Assembly (NCBI RefSeq): GCF_000003195.3
Contig: NC_012878.2
Coordinates: 16,902,641-16,966,640 of the forward strand
Length of the DNA: 64,000 nucleotides
Direction: 5' to 3'
DNA from: Sorghum bicolor
Lineage: Eukaryota; Streptophyta; Magnoliopsida; Poales; Poaceae
The position numbers were made by a program, and so were the translations under genes. This document shows, in pieces, positions 12,262 to 22,956 of this stretch. A model generated the notes under the pieces. The model had not been told where the DNA came from. It did no database searches and saw nothing but the letters and a program-made list of their open reading frames with translations. Position 1 is the stretch's first letter. The number at the start of each line of letters is the position of its first letter.

Positions 12262-13731
12262 CACCCCAGTGTTATGGTTGCATCATTCACATGCATAACA
12301 TGAGCATCAGCACCTTCATAAGCATACCATGAACATCATTTGCCTTGGGTCATGTCATTTCATGCAAGAATGTGAATTAACTTGCTTAATTGTGTTTCCT
12401 ATGCTTGTGTCTGTTTATGCCATGCTCATGTTTGTGCTCTATGCCTTGGTAATTAGTTTATCTATGCTTAACTCAACCTTAGGAACAATGTTCCTGTTGC
12501 ATGTCAAAACTTTCTACAGAAAAGTTGTAGCAAATTTTATAAGGAACAAAAGTTGTTTTATGGCCATCTCATGAAAATGAACACATCTTGCTCAAAAAGT
12601 GCTTTTAAGGCAGTTTTGGGGGCTGATTTGGCACTTAACCAAATTTGTCTAAGTCCTGGCGCCACCAGTTTGCTCGATCGATTTTGGGAGCTTCGTATCT
12701 CTGAATCCAGGTCCATATGGCTCTTGCTCTAGTTGACAATGTTGTAGAAGTCAGCTAGTACTCCAACTTTGTAAACTCCATCCTCTCCTAATTCACCACG
12801 GTTTAGGAGCTAATCATCGTCAAAGTAGCTCTGTCAGACTTGTATCGCGGCTTCTGCATGGACGCTGTCCTCGCCGTCGTGGCCGACCAGCGCAGCACCT
12901 GGCTGCCATTTGGCGACCATACGCTGGCGTTGGCCCCACTCGTCAGGCCATCAGCGTCGTCATGGATGCCACGACACCCCGCACTCACCCAGCGCTCGTC
13001 AATTCTCTCCCTTCCACTCTCTCGTGACTCCGACGACGCCATCGCCATTGCCGCCGAGAGCTTCGCGAGCTCCTTGCGCCCTCGTCTCTGCGCCTCACCT
13101 CGCCTCCGAGCGTCTCCAAGTCTGCCTCGATATCCTCCATCTTCTCCACCCCTTGGTTGGACGGGATCTCCCCGAGGTGAGCCGCATTTCGGGAATCGCC
13201 ATCGTCGGGTTCACGGCCGTCGTGACCCTGACTCCGGCGAACCTCGCCGCTGCTCTGTTCTTGCCTTCCTTCTTCCCTCCGAGTTATGTTAGGGTCCTCT
13301 TAGGTCTTGGTTGTGGTTCGTGCCACGCCATTCCGGCCTTGTTGTCACCGTCATGCGGGAACATGGCCGCCGCACCGCCGCGCTCACCGCCGACGAGCAC
13401 CCCGCACGTGAGCAGACTCACCGGAGCCATTAGGGTTAGGCGTTTCTACCTAGAAAGCTCCACACTGTCTCACTGGTGCTTAAGCCGCTCTTCCCCGACA
13501 CTCTACCGGTCGGAGATGGCAAGCGTAAGCCGGGGTAGCTCCGCCATGCCGCCATGGCCGACGGCGACCCCTCTCCGTCGCTGTAACCCTAGTGTCACCT
13601 ACCTCCATCGATGCGGAATCACCCCAGGAGCACGTTGGTGCCCTTGGATCCGCCGGAGAAGCTCACCATCGGCGAGCATTCACTGGCGAGTGGTCACCTG
13701 TTCTCTAGGTCGCTGACGTGCGGGACCCGCT
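12257..13731 (+). repeat. 3' LTR of Tekay element, part 1 of 2
   Basis: Starts TGTAACACCCCAG and runs 1475 bp to the target site CCGCT (13727-13731), where the Athila-type element is inserted. The first 550 bp are AT-rich. From about 12840 to 13720 the sequence becomes markedly GC-rich, with Pro, Ser and Arg-rich open frames in two frames (12840-13292 and 12910-13716). Neither shows a domain, and GC-rich DNA yields long spurious frames, so I do not call a gene. Together with part 2 the LTR is about 4473 bp, which is long even for this clade. Confidence 0.8.
13727..13731. other. Target site duplication CCGCT, left copy
   Basis: CCGCT directly precedes the 5' LTR of the Athila-type element and is repeated at 22952-22956 directly after its 3' LTR. 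The five-base length is typical of Ty3 integrase. Confidence 0.95.
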
Positions 13732-15316
13732 TGTTGACGGTGGATATACCATAGAAATCCACATACAAAACACCGTCAACATGCCTCGGTTGCAAGGGGA
13801 AACGACATGACATGAACATATTTTATCCATAACTAGTTCCACTTGTACTCTTAGCTTGTTTATGTAGGAACAACAAATTCAAGACATTATTTGACAAAGC
13901 CAACATCAGAATCATCAAGAGGAGATCGAGGGGACAACAGGTGACACCCTAGGCCCACAGGGAGGGGGTCGCCCGACCCCTCTTTGGTGGGACCCAGGTG
14001 TGCCACTTAGTCCACCGACATAAGGGACCCCTGTGGACACTGCTGGTGGGCCCAGAGGCCCAGAAGTGGGGTCGCCCGACCCCACATCAAAGGCGGTTCC
14101 AGGGTCGGTGGCCTCCCACCGACCTTCCCCACATGTCCCACATGTTGATTTGCCCCTGCCGTTGATCAAATGGCGGTTGTGAGGTCGGTTTGATCCAAGG
14201 GTGGAGAGAAGATGTCACACGGATCGATGACGTGGCGATGGAGTAACCCCTACTCCATCTCCCTCTATAAAAGGCAGCCTCCATCCTTCATTTCAAGTGT
14301 GCAATTCCAAGGCCAAGTGCATTACAAGTTCCAAGCATACAAGTAGAGTAGTAGTTAGTCTAGAGTGGGAGTTAGAGTCGAGTCGAGCGAAGCTCGGGGT
14401 CTCCGGAGTCGTCTTCTGGAGAGTCTGGTATAGCTCTTGTACCTTTCTACTTTTGTAAGACTTTCCTTTTATTAATATATTATTCTTACTTTACTTTACT
14501 GAGTTCTTACTTAGTGCAAGTCTTTTAGTCTTGTTGTGCATTTACTTTAGTAATATAGTTGTCTTAGTGAAGTTAGTGACCTGTAACCACTCCTGTGTGT
14601 GCATCATCGTCCTATCTTGTATAGGAGCTCTAGCTAGCTGCAACTAGTTAGCGTTGTAGGATTAAGTGTGAGCGTGGTGCTCATACTTAAGATTACCTTT
14701 GATTACCGCTGGCTTGAACGGAAAGTAGGAGCGCACTCCCTAGTAGGTGACAGATCATGGGCGGCATTAGGTTCTCCTCACGTACAGGCTAGTTCTTAAA
14801 AGGTAAGGTGTCCATAAGCCCAATAGTCGCTTTCGGTAAGGGGTTAGGTGAAAAACCTTCTAAGCGTCTTACCAGCTCGGCTATCTCTCGCACACAGTTA
14901 GTAAGGCTCTATCGTAGTTAAGACAATTATCTATTAAAGTAAGTCACAGAAGTCAAGTTAGATACATAGGAGTCCTTTACTCACTCGTTGTCCTCCCACC
15001 TAGCTAACTCTACCATTTACCTTTAGCATAGGACCTTGGATTCACCACTACCCTTCCAATTCGTTATTTACCACCTTTATTCACTAGTTGATACTAGATA
15101 ACTCTAGGAATCTCATTCCCCTTTTTGTTAAACACACTTAGCCGCTTTCCCTTGGGAAAATATAAATTACGATACCGTGGAATACTCCTTGGTGAAGTGC
15201 TACAGCGGTACATTCTGTGCGCTTGCGGAATTATCCAATAGTAAATAGAGTTACCCTATCAGGGCACTTCTGGCGCCGTCGCCGATATCCGGTGGTTGCG
15301 TTAAGAAGTGTCAACA
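13732..15316 (+). repeat. 5' LTR of element A2
   Basis: TGTTGACGG to GTGTCAACA, 1585 bp. The TATA box tataaaa is at 14266-14272. Two 16-base GC palindromes are at 13965-13980 and 14068-14083. A near copy of the tRNA-Asp primer site lies inside the LTR at 15271-15284. The 3' partner is offset by exactly 7635 bp throughout. Confidence 0.95.
14266..14272 (+). promoter_or_regulatory. TATA box of A2 5' LTR
   Basis: tataaaa in the context ccctctataaaaggcagcctcc, followed at a suitable distance by the start of a long LTR-derived leader. The 3' LTR copy is at 21901-21907. Confidence 0.7.
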
Positions 15317-15324
15317 TGCATTTC

Positions 15325-15342
15325 TGGCGCCGTTGCCGGGGA
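15325..15342 (+). other. Primer binding site, tRNA-Asp
   Basis: TGGCGCCGTTGCCGGGGA starts eight bases after the LTR end and matches the complement of the 3' end of plant tRNA-Asp. This primer is usual for Athila-type elements. Confidence 0.9.
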
Positions 15343-15459
15343 GAGCGTCTGTCTAAGAGTTTTAACAAAAAGAGAATCCAGAGTTTGCTAGTTATCAAGT
15401 AGTGATAGGGATAACCCATCACTTGTCTTGTCTTCCTTTATTGTGAAGCCTGACAGTGT

Positions 15460-17523
15460 ATGAGCGGTTTCCAATTGCCGTCAAACTTCGTTGAAGATCC
15501 TGAGCAACTGTTGAGGAGAACTAGACGTCGTCAAGTTCCACCTCAAAGGTTCATCTCGAACCTGAATCCGTTAGAGGAAGGAGTATCTGCACCGGTTATC
15601 AAAGAAGCTATGGCCCAGAAGACCATCTCTGAGTACTCTGCGCCGTCGGCTGACAATGTCGCCACGGGTCCGCAGCTTAACTTGGGGGATGCGACTTTTG
15701 AGTTGAAGCCTGCGCTTATCAATATGGTCCAAGCTAATCCCTTCTGTGGAAAGCCACACGAGGATGCCAATGCCCATCTCCAACACTTCTTGGAGGTGTG
15801 CGGCACCTTCACCATCAAGAATGTCGCCGCAGACGCCATCCGTCTTCGCCTCTTCCCATTCTCGTTATTGGGGAAGGCGAAGCAATGGTTCTACGCCAAC
15901 AAGGGTGAAGTGATCACGTGGGAGAGGTGCGCCAATGCATTTCTCAAGAAGTTCTTTCCGATGGGCAAGACCAGCGCCCTTCGTGGAAAGATTTCCAGCT
16001 TCCAACAGCAAGCAGATGAGACGATTCCCGAAGCATGGGAACGTCTGCAGGAGTACATTCGCGCCTGTCCTCATCATGGGATAGAGGAGTGGCTCCTAAT
16101 CCAAGGTTTCTACCATGGCCTGACCGGTTTGGCCCGTAGTCACCTTGATGCTGCCGCTGGAGGAGCATTCTTGCAACACAATGTCAAGGATGCCAAGGAC
16201 CTCATTGAAAAGATGGTTATAAACCAAGGATGGAATGAGGAACGCCTCCAACCCAAGAGAAGAGGTGTCCATGCCTTGAATGAGGTGGACATGCTCTCTG
16301 CTAAGATGGACCTCTTAATGAAGAAGATGGAAGAAAGTTCCAAGCAAGAGACCATTCAACCTTACGCCACTGCACGGGCCATTGAATCTGATTCATGGTG
16401 CGAAGTGTGCGGAGGAGATGATCATTCGGGAAACAATTGTCCCGAAACAAAGGAGGAAGTGAGCTTCATCAACAACAACAACAATGGGTACCGGCCCCAA
16501 CAACAGCAATGGAACTCGCGCCCCTTCTACCAAGGTAATCAAGGTAATGGTTACAATCAAAATTTCAATAATTCTTTTGGTAACCAACCTTCTCTTAGAG
16601 ATCTTGTCTTAGGCCAATCTAAAATCAATGATAGCATTAACAAGAAAATGATGGCTAATGATAAGATCCTTGAAAACTTAAGTGAAAAGTTGGATAGCTT
16701 TAACTCTGCTATGAAAAATCAGTTGAGCTTTAACAAAATGCTAGAAACACAATTAGCTCAATTAGCAGCAGCTGTCCCATCCTTCGAGCAAGGTAAGATC
16801 CCAGGGAAACCTGAGGACCCAATTGAAGGAGTTAAACTAGTTACTACGAGGTTCGGTAAGCCTCCGGTACAATCCAACTGGAGCTATCTTCTGGATTCGC
16901 CCTTCATCACCAAGAAGGACGACCCAGGCCTGCCGACCATCACCTGTGAGATCGGACCGCAAATCTTCCACAACGCCTTCTGCGACCTTGGATCGGGTGT
17001 CAACATCATGGCCAAGGTAACTTATGATAATTTGCTAGGGGGGCCTTTGCACCCCACATTTGTTCGTTTGCAGATGGCAGATCAGACGATCAGGTTCCCT
17101 GAGGGGTTGGCAAGGGACATACTGGTAAAAGTTCAAGACGACTACGTCCCTGCCGACTTCATCATTCTAGATATGGGATCCAATAATGATGTCTCGATCA
17201 TCTTGGGAAGGCCATTCCTCAACACGGTCAATGCAGTCATCTATGTGGGGTCCGGCCAGATTCACCTCCAATTCCCAGGATGGAAGGTAAAATGTCCATT
17301 CAATGGTTATAAAGCTAACATGCAGGTGAAGGACAAAGAACCTCCGACTAAGCCTCGCCACATCCGACGCCGAAGGGACAAGAGAGGTAAGTCGGCCAAA
17401 AGGGCCGAAAAGAAAGAAGAGGAACCCGCTGAACCAAAAATCAATACCAAGCAAGTATGGCGGGAGAAAGAGGTGCAATCAAGGTCCACGTCTCCGGGAC
17501 CATCTGATGCACCCGAAGGATGA
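15460..17523 (+). CDS. Gag-protease polyprotein of element A2
   Basis: An intact 687-codon frame. The N-terminal two fifths is a retrotransposon gag domain with the capsid-like stretch LFPFSLLGKAKQWF at about residues 130-145. A CCHC knuckle follows (CEVCGGDDHSGNNC, about residues 313-326), then an Asn and Gln-rich stretch and a helical segment. The aspartic protease region has CDLGSGVNIM near residue 508 and ILGRPFL near residue 586. The active-site triad is D-L-G rather than D-T/S-G, as seen in Athila-lineage proteases. The tail is basic (about residues 620-660) and then acidic, and ends at a TGA with no RT following. Gag would package element RNA in the cytoplasm. The product looks functional as far as reading frame goes. 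Confidence 0.88.
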   Translation: MSGFQLPSNFVEDPEQLLRRTRRRQVPPQRFISNLNPLEEGVSAPVIKEAMAQKTISEYSAPSADNVATGPQLNLGDATFELKPALINMVQANPFCGKPHEDANAHLQHFLEVCGTFTIKNVAADAIRLRLFPFSLLGKAKQWFYANKGEVITWERCANAFLKKFFPMGKTSALRGKISSFQQQADETIPEAWERLQEYIRACPHHGIEEWLLIQGFYHGLTGLARSHLDAAAGGAFLQHNVKDAKDLIEKMVINQGWNEERLQPKRRGVHALNEVDMLSAKMDLLMKKMEESSKQETIQPYATARAIESDSWCEVCGGDDHSGNNCPETKEEVSFINNNNNGYRPQQQQWNSRPFYQGNQGNGYNQNFNNSFGNQPSLRDLVLGQSKINDSINKKMMANDKILENLSEKLDSFNSAMKNQLSFNKMLETQLAQLAAAVPSFEQGKIPGKPEDPIEGVKLVTTRFGKPPVQSNWSYLLDSPFITKKDDPGLPTITCEIGPQIFHNAFCDLGSGVNIMAKVTYDNLLGGPLHPTFVRLQMADQTIRFPEGLARDILVKVQDDYVPADFIILDMGSNNDVSIILGRPFLNTVNAVIYVGSGQIHLQFPGWKVKCPFNGYKANMQVKDKEPPTKPRHIRRRRDKRGKSAKRAEKKEEEPAEPKINTKQVWREKEVQSRSTSPGPSDAPEG

Positions 17524-18616
17524 ACAAGATGGAGAGGTCCTGCTCTACGGACCTAAAACATGGAGCCCTTACTGATAAGGTAAATCAGTAGTTATCCCAT
17601 ATTTATTTTCTGCATTTCAATTTCTACTATTCACTTTTCAATTGCATTCTTACTTTGAATTTTGCATATCTTATTTCGACAAAATGTTTAGCCATAATAA
17701 ATAAAATCTTGAGAATAACTTGTCATAAAAATTTGAGCTGCTGGAGCTCCCAAAGGGGGGTCGCCCGACCCCACCTTGGGGCCCACTTCACCACATTTCA
17801 ACCTTGCTAGTCATAGAGGTTCCAACCCAACACTTGGATGCTCTGGGAGCTCCAATATGGGGGTCGGCCGACCCCCGTATTGGCCCCACTTGCCTCCTGC
17901 TGGCCACCATTTGAATCACAATGGAGTCCTATGCTTGTAACACTAGCTAAAGTTTGAAAAAGAGTGGTCCCTTGATCCTTTACTTTAGTCATAAGATGCT
18001 CCTTTCATCTTTGATTCTTTTGGGACCACTCCACTAGCTTAAATTCTGCAAAGTGGTCACCTAGGCATGCTTGAGTGCTCCCATGGTCCATAGGAATCAC
18101 TTTAGACATGTCTCCACTTTTGCCATTCATCTTTTAAATTTCACAAAGCACTAAAACAGGGAATCTCAGAAACAATTTGAAAACTTTTGGTCCACACCTA
18201 GCCTTTACTTTTCCGGACAATCAATGACACAATGTTTAAAGTGGAGGAGGGGCTAGGATGGGGGTCGGTCGACCCCCATTTTGGACCATCTCTGCAAAAT
18301 CTTGAAAGCATGCAGAATGGTTCCCTGTATAAAGCTAAACTCAAATTCAAAGTGCTTCTAGGGGGGTCGGCCGACCCCTATATTGTGGGTCCACTACTTG
18401 CCCTTCTCCCCCTATAAATACCACAGCATTGTGAGCTCAACTCCACACCCAAAACCACCAGAACCATTTCGAGCTCACAATCCTTTCTCTTCTCTCTTTG
18501 TTACAAGCCATTTCTCAAGTTTAGTTTAGAAATAGTCATCAAAACAAAAACCCAAAAAGATTCCCCTTGCATAGTAGTAGTAGTAGGAGCTTGGTTTGCC
18601 TCACTTGTGTAGGAGG
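17524..18616 (+). other. Untranslated spacer of A2 with four GC palindromes
   Basis: About 1.1 kb between the two ORFs with no gene seen. It holds palindromes at 17757-17772, 17859-17876, 18260-18277 and 18362-18377, all variants of GGGGTCGGCCGACCCC. A second TATA-like element (cctataaatacc, about 18411-18422) lies about 200 bp before the second ORF and could drive it separately. Confidence 0.6.
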
Positions 18617-19972
18617 ATGAAGAAGCATATCTTCGGCAAGTTCAAGAAAGCAAAGGGTGAGAGCTCTTCTCAAGGCTCTCACCATGCTCATGGAAGGGAG
18701 GAAGAAGAAGGTTACCATGGGATGGTACCCTACGAGCCTCCATCAAGGATGAGAGAGCCCGAGAGCGGCCTCATGTTAAGCCAAGAAGAGTTGCAAAGGT
18801 ACTACATCATGCGAGAGGGTCTCTTCCTACACACTAGCATCATCGATCCGGACCTTTTGGCCCGCACAGGTATGGATGTTGAATTCGATAAGGTGTTTAG
18901 AGCAATTGGTTGGAGTAGTTTTTGGCAAGTGCCTGAATTTGGAAAAGAATTGCTTGCTAAGGAATTTCTATGCACCCTAAAACTCACAAATAATGGAATA
19001 TCTTTTCGCATGTGTGAGCAAGAACATCAATTAAATTGGAGTTTGCTAAACACTGCTTTAGGGTGTGAACATGAATGTGAACTTGATCTAGATCATGCCA
19101 CTAGAATGTTCGATAAATTTAGATTCTGGAAAGCAATTTCTGGCTCTAATGATTGTTCAAATCCTACTCCCATTGAAATCCATAATCCAACCTTGCGCTT
19201 TCTTCACTTCTGGATCATGTGCACTCTATATCCTGGCATGGGAACTGATACTTTAATTGATGATGAACTTAAAATTCTCTATGCCATGGTTAGTAAAATC
19301 AAGGTCTCCCCTGTGAAACTGCTAGTGAACTATTGGCTTAACTCTATTGAGTATGGGAAGCCCATCTATTTCACATCCTTTATTACTCGAATAGCCGATA
19401 CTTTTGGATTACTTGAATCACATTATTTTGAAGACATTGGCTATGTTAGAGGAGTGGTAGATGAGAACTTCTTTATCAATGCTAACATGCTCATAAGAGA
19501 TCCAAATGGTGAACTTAAAATGATTTATCCGGGCTATACAACCGAAATTCCTCTCCCATGTGTGAGGCGCCGGTTGTATGGGGTCCGCACACTTACCATT
19601 AGACTAGCCCGAGTGGCAAGTCCAGATGTTGCAGGGACACGCAGGGTGACAAGAAGGATGATGCAAGCCGCCCAGATGGAGCAAGGAGGATCCTCGCACC
19701 ATGACGTTGAAGAGGGCGATGAAGCGATGTCAGTGGATGCTTCAGACTCCATGGGTCTACCTCCACAACGCACTCCACGCCCAAGGGATAGGGCTAGGCG
19801 TCACCAGCCCACAGGTATGGACAGTCTCATTAATGACATGGGCGAATTGCAGATTGGGCAAGAAGCAACATTGCAACTGGCGTTACAAAACGGCCAACAT
19901 ATCCGACGTGTGCGAGAGGAAGACGCACAACGCTGGGCTGGATGGTACCAAAATTTCCCGCCACCACAGTGA
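18617..19972 (+). CDS. Second ORF of element A2, Athila ORF-type protein of unknown function
   Basis: The frame runs from ATG 18617 (MKKHIFGKFKKAKG, preceded by in-frame codons without an ATG) to a TGA at 19970, about 451 residues. The N-terminus is basic. The middle is a globular region with FWQVPEFG and WLNSIEYGKPIYF. The C-terminal 130 residues are rich in Arg, Gln and acidic residues, ending NFPPPQ. It resembles the extra ORF placed downstream of gag-pol in Athila-lineage elements (the ATHILA ORF-1 family in Pfam), though I judge this from layout and general look rather than a search. No signal peptide or clear membrane segment is visible, so an envelope role is not supported. The frame is intact, which suggests selection or youth. 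Confidence 0.65.
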   Translation: MKKHIFGKFKKAKGESSSQGSHHAHGREEEEGYHGMVPYEPPSRMREPESGLMLSQEELQRYYIMREGLFLHTSIIDPDLLARTGMDVEFDKVFRAIGWSSFWQVPEFGKELLAKEFLCTLKLTNNGISFRMCEQEHQLNWSLLNTALGCEHECELDLDHATRMFDKFRFWKAISGSNDCSNPTPIEIHNPTLRFLHFWIMCTLYPGMGTDTLIDDELKILYAMVSKIKVSPVKLLVNYWLNSIEYGKPIYFTSFITRIADTFGLLESHYFEDIGYVRGVVDENFFINANMLIRDPNGELKMIYPGYTTEIPLPCVRRRLYGVRTLTIRLARVASPDVAGTRRVTRRMMQAAQMEQGGSSHHDVEEGDEAMSVDASDSMGLPPQRTPRPRDRARRHQPTGMDSLINDMGELQIGQEATLQLALQNGQHIRRVREEDAQRWAGWYQNFPPPQ

Positions 19973-21348
19973 GCGAAGATCTAGCTTGGGGGAGATCCTC
20001 TCCCCCACTAAGGTAAGTATTCTATCCTATTTATTTTCATGCATTTTATCATTCTTACTTAAAAAAAATATATAAATATTTATTAGCATTTCCCTTTAGC
20101 ATATATGCTTCATGTATGTTTATATCCCTCATGGAAATTATGACTAGTTGCTTGTTAATGTTTCTCTAGTGCCTAGTATACAACTTAGTATTTCTCTAAG
20201 TATGGATCACTTAGCTCACTTAAACTGCCATGAACCTAAAAACTTTGTGGGTTGCAAGTGCTAGAACTAAGTCTAAGTTGTTGTGGGACATGAGATAGTA
20301 AGACAAGAGCTACTATAATATTTTTCTAAGCATGCATGATTATCAGAGATTTATTCTTAAAATGATCAAAACCTTAATTGTTCCTCAATGGTGATGAATT
20401 CCTACCACAGCCATATCTACTTTACATAATTGCAACCTTTCCACATAAGCTATTTGCTTTGTGTTGAGTGTCGTCAAGTCTTGTTGACCCTTGTTAAGAG
20501 ACTTTTCATGCTCCTAAGATCAAGATCACGTACACACCACATATATATATGCTGCTTCTACACTGGAAGTACGCAACCACATGTATTTCGCATCCACTAA
20601 ATAGGTTGCTCCATACTCTAAATGTTAGAACATCTCTCTAAGCATTATTTGGTAAATGAGACATCAAAAGGCTAGGCAAAATGAAATAAAAAGATGGACA
20701 TGTGCAAGTCCACAGAAAAAGAAAATTGAGCACATGAAAGCTCATATATAAAAAAAAAAGAGAAGAAAAAAAATGCTAGCCATGCCTCAATACATAGAGA
20801 GTCTATCAAATAAAGGAGCAACCTAGTCCACCATATATCACACTTGCACATCTTGATCTGGGAGTATGACACTTCTTTTCAAGGATCCGAGCTTTGACTT
20901 CGCAATACATGCAAAGTAAGTATGCTATCTCCTTTCATCCCTACCTTGAACTCCACATAAGCCTTTTAGAAATAGGATGAAATAGAGAAGGCAACTCTTA
21001 CCATATGCCTTAGTGAGGAATCATACACCATTTGAGTGACATGAGAGAACCATAAGAGGAACATTTAAGCTTTCTTTTGAAAATATCACAAAACCTCTGA
21101 TATGAAACTTGCTAAGAATGAGAAAGTTAGTGCTCAAGTCAAACTGTTCTGTCTCTCAACCACCTAAGACAAAGGAAAAGCCATAAGCCCCATAAGGGAC
21201 TAAGGTAATAGGGGTAAGTTTACATAGCTAAATTTTTCATGCAAAGAGAAGAACTTTGTTGTACACATGGTACTCTTGAAATGTGAACATAGTAACAATA
21301 CCTGATCCACCGAGGCTAAGTTTGATTGTTTGCTCGGGACGAGCAAAG
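19973..21348 (+). other. 3' untranslated region of A2
   Basis: About 1.4 kb, AT-rich, no supported gene. Parts resemble the corresponding region of element A1, for example the stretch at 20470-20585 against 1290-1385. This indicates a conserved noncoding block in this group of elements. Confidence 0.6.
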
Positions 21349-21363
21349 GTTAAGCTTGGGGGA
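21349..21363 (+). other. Polypurine tract of element A2
   Basis: The stretch taagcttggggga lies just before TGTTGACGG at 21367. The same tract precedes the LTR of element A1. Confidence 0.8.
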
Positions 21364-21366
21364 TCT

Positions 21367-22951
21367 TGTTGACGGTGGATATACCATAGAAATCCACATA
21401 CAAAACACCGTCAACATGCCTCGGTTGCAAGGGGAAACGACATGACATGAACATATTTTATCCATAACTAGTTCCACTTGTACTCTTAGCTTGTTTATGC
21501 AGGAACAACAAATTCAAGACATTATTTGACAAAGCCAACATCAGAATCATCAAGAGGAGATCGAGGGGACAACAGGTGACACCCTGGGCCCACAGGGAGG
21601 GGGTCGCCCGACCCCTCTTTGGTGGGACCCAGGTGTGCCACTTAGTCCACCGACATAAGGGACCCCTGTGGACACTGCTGGTGGGCCCAGTGGCCCAGAA
21701 GTGGGGTCGCCCGACCCCACATCAAAGGCGGTTCCAGGGTCGGTGGCCTCCCACCGACCTTCCCCACATGTCCCACATGTTCATTTGCCCCTGCCGTTGA
21801 TCAAATGGCGGTTGTGAGGTCGGTTTGATCCAAGGGTGGAGAGAAGATGTCACACGGATCGATGACGTGGCGATGGAGTAACCCCTACTCCATCTCCCTC
21901 TATAAAAGGCAGCCTCCATCCTTCATTTCAAGTGTGCAATTCCAAGGCCAAGTGCATTACAAGTTCCAAGCATACAAGTAGAGTAGTAGTTAGTCTAGAG
22001 TGGGAGTTAGAGTCGAGTCGAGCGAAGCTCGGGGTCTCCGGAGTCGTCTTCTGGAGAGTCTGGTATAGCTCTTGTACCTTTCTACTTTTGTAAGACTTTC
22101 CTTTTATTAATATATTATTCTTACTTTACTTTACTGAGTTCTTACTTAGTGCAAGTCTTTTAGTCTTGTTGTGCATTTACTTTAGTAATATAGTTGTCTT
22201 AGTGAAGTTAGTGACCTGTAACCACTCCTGTGTGTGCATCATCGTCCTATCTTGTATAGGAGCTCTAGCTAGCTGCAACTAGTTAGCGTTGTAGGATTAA
22301 GTGTGAGCGTGGTGCTCATACTTAAGATTACCTTTGATTACCGCTGGCTTGAACGGAAAGTAGGAGCGCACTCCCTAGTAGGTGACAGATCGTGGGCGGC
22401 ATTAGGTTCTCCTCACGTACAGGCTAGTTCTTAAAAGGTAAGGTGTCCATAAGCCCAATAGTCGCTTTCGGTAAGGGGTTAGGTGAAAAACCTTCTAAGC
22501 GTCTTACCAGCTCGGCTATCCCTCGCACACAGTTAGTAAGGCTCTATCGTAGTTAAGACAATTATCTATTAAAGTAAGTCACAGAAGTCAAGTTAGATAC
22601 ATAGGAGTCCTTTACTCACTCGTTGTCCTCCCACCTAGCTAACTCTACCATTTACCTTTAGCATAGGACCTTGGATTCACCACTACCCTTCCTATTCGTT
22701 ATTTACCACCCTTATTCACTAGTTGATACTAGATAACTCAAGGAATCTCATTCCCCTTTTTGTTAAACACACTTAGCCGCTTTCCCTTGGGAAAATATAA
22801 ATTACGATACCTTGGAATACTCCTTGGTGAAGTGCTACAGCGGTACATTCTGTGCGCTTGCGGAATTATCCAATAGTAAATAGAGTTACCCTATCAGGGC
22901 ACTTCTGGCGCCGTCGCCGATATCCGGTGGTTGCGTTAAGAAGTGTCAACA
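21367..22951 (+). repeat. 3' LTR of element A2
   Basis: 1585 bp, the same length as the 5' LTR. About ten substitutions are visible, for example 15175-15180 ccgtgg against ccttgg at 22810-22815. It is followed by the second CCGCT copy at 22952-22956. Confidence 0.95.
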
Positions 22952-22956
22952 CCGCT

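Larger units (their letters stand above)
13732..22951 (+). mobile_element. Complete Athila-type LTR retrotransposon lacking RT and integrase (element A2)
   Basis: A 9220-bp element with two 1585-bp LTRs, a 5-bp target duplication (CCGCT), a tRNA-Asp primer site at 15325 and a polypurine tract at 21349-21363. It has two open reading frames: gag-protease (15460-17523) and a second protein (18617-19972). No RT, RNase H or integrase is present, so it must rely on an autonomous relative for copying and integration. The LTRs differ at about 10 positions by eye and have no net indels, so insertion is recent. It sits inside the 3' LTR of the Tekay element in the same orientation. Confidence 0.92.

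Noticed and set aside
12840..13716. Long open frames in the GC-rich part of the Tekay LTR as host genes
   Set aside because: Two overlapping frames are open with Ser, Pro and Arg-rich composition and no domain, as expected from GC-rich noncoding DNA.
18617..19972. Second ORF of A2 as an envelope protein
   Set aside because: No signal peptide, transmembrane helix or cysteine pattern is visible.
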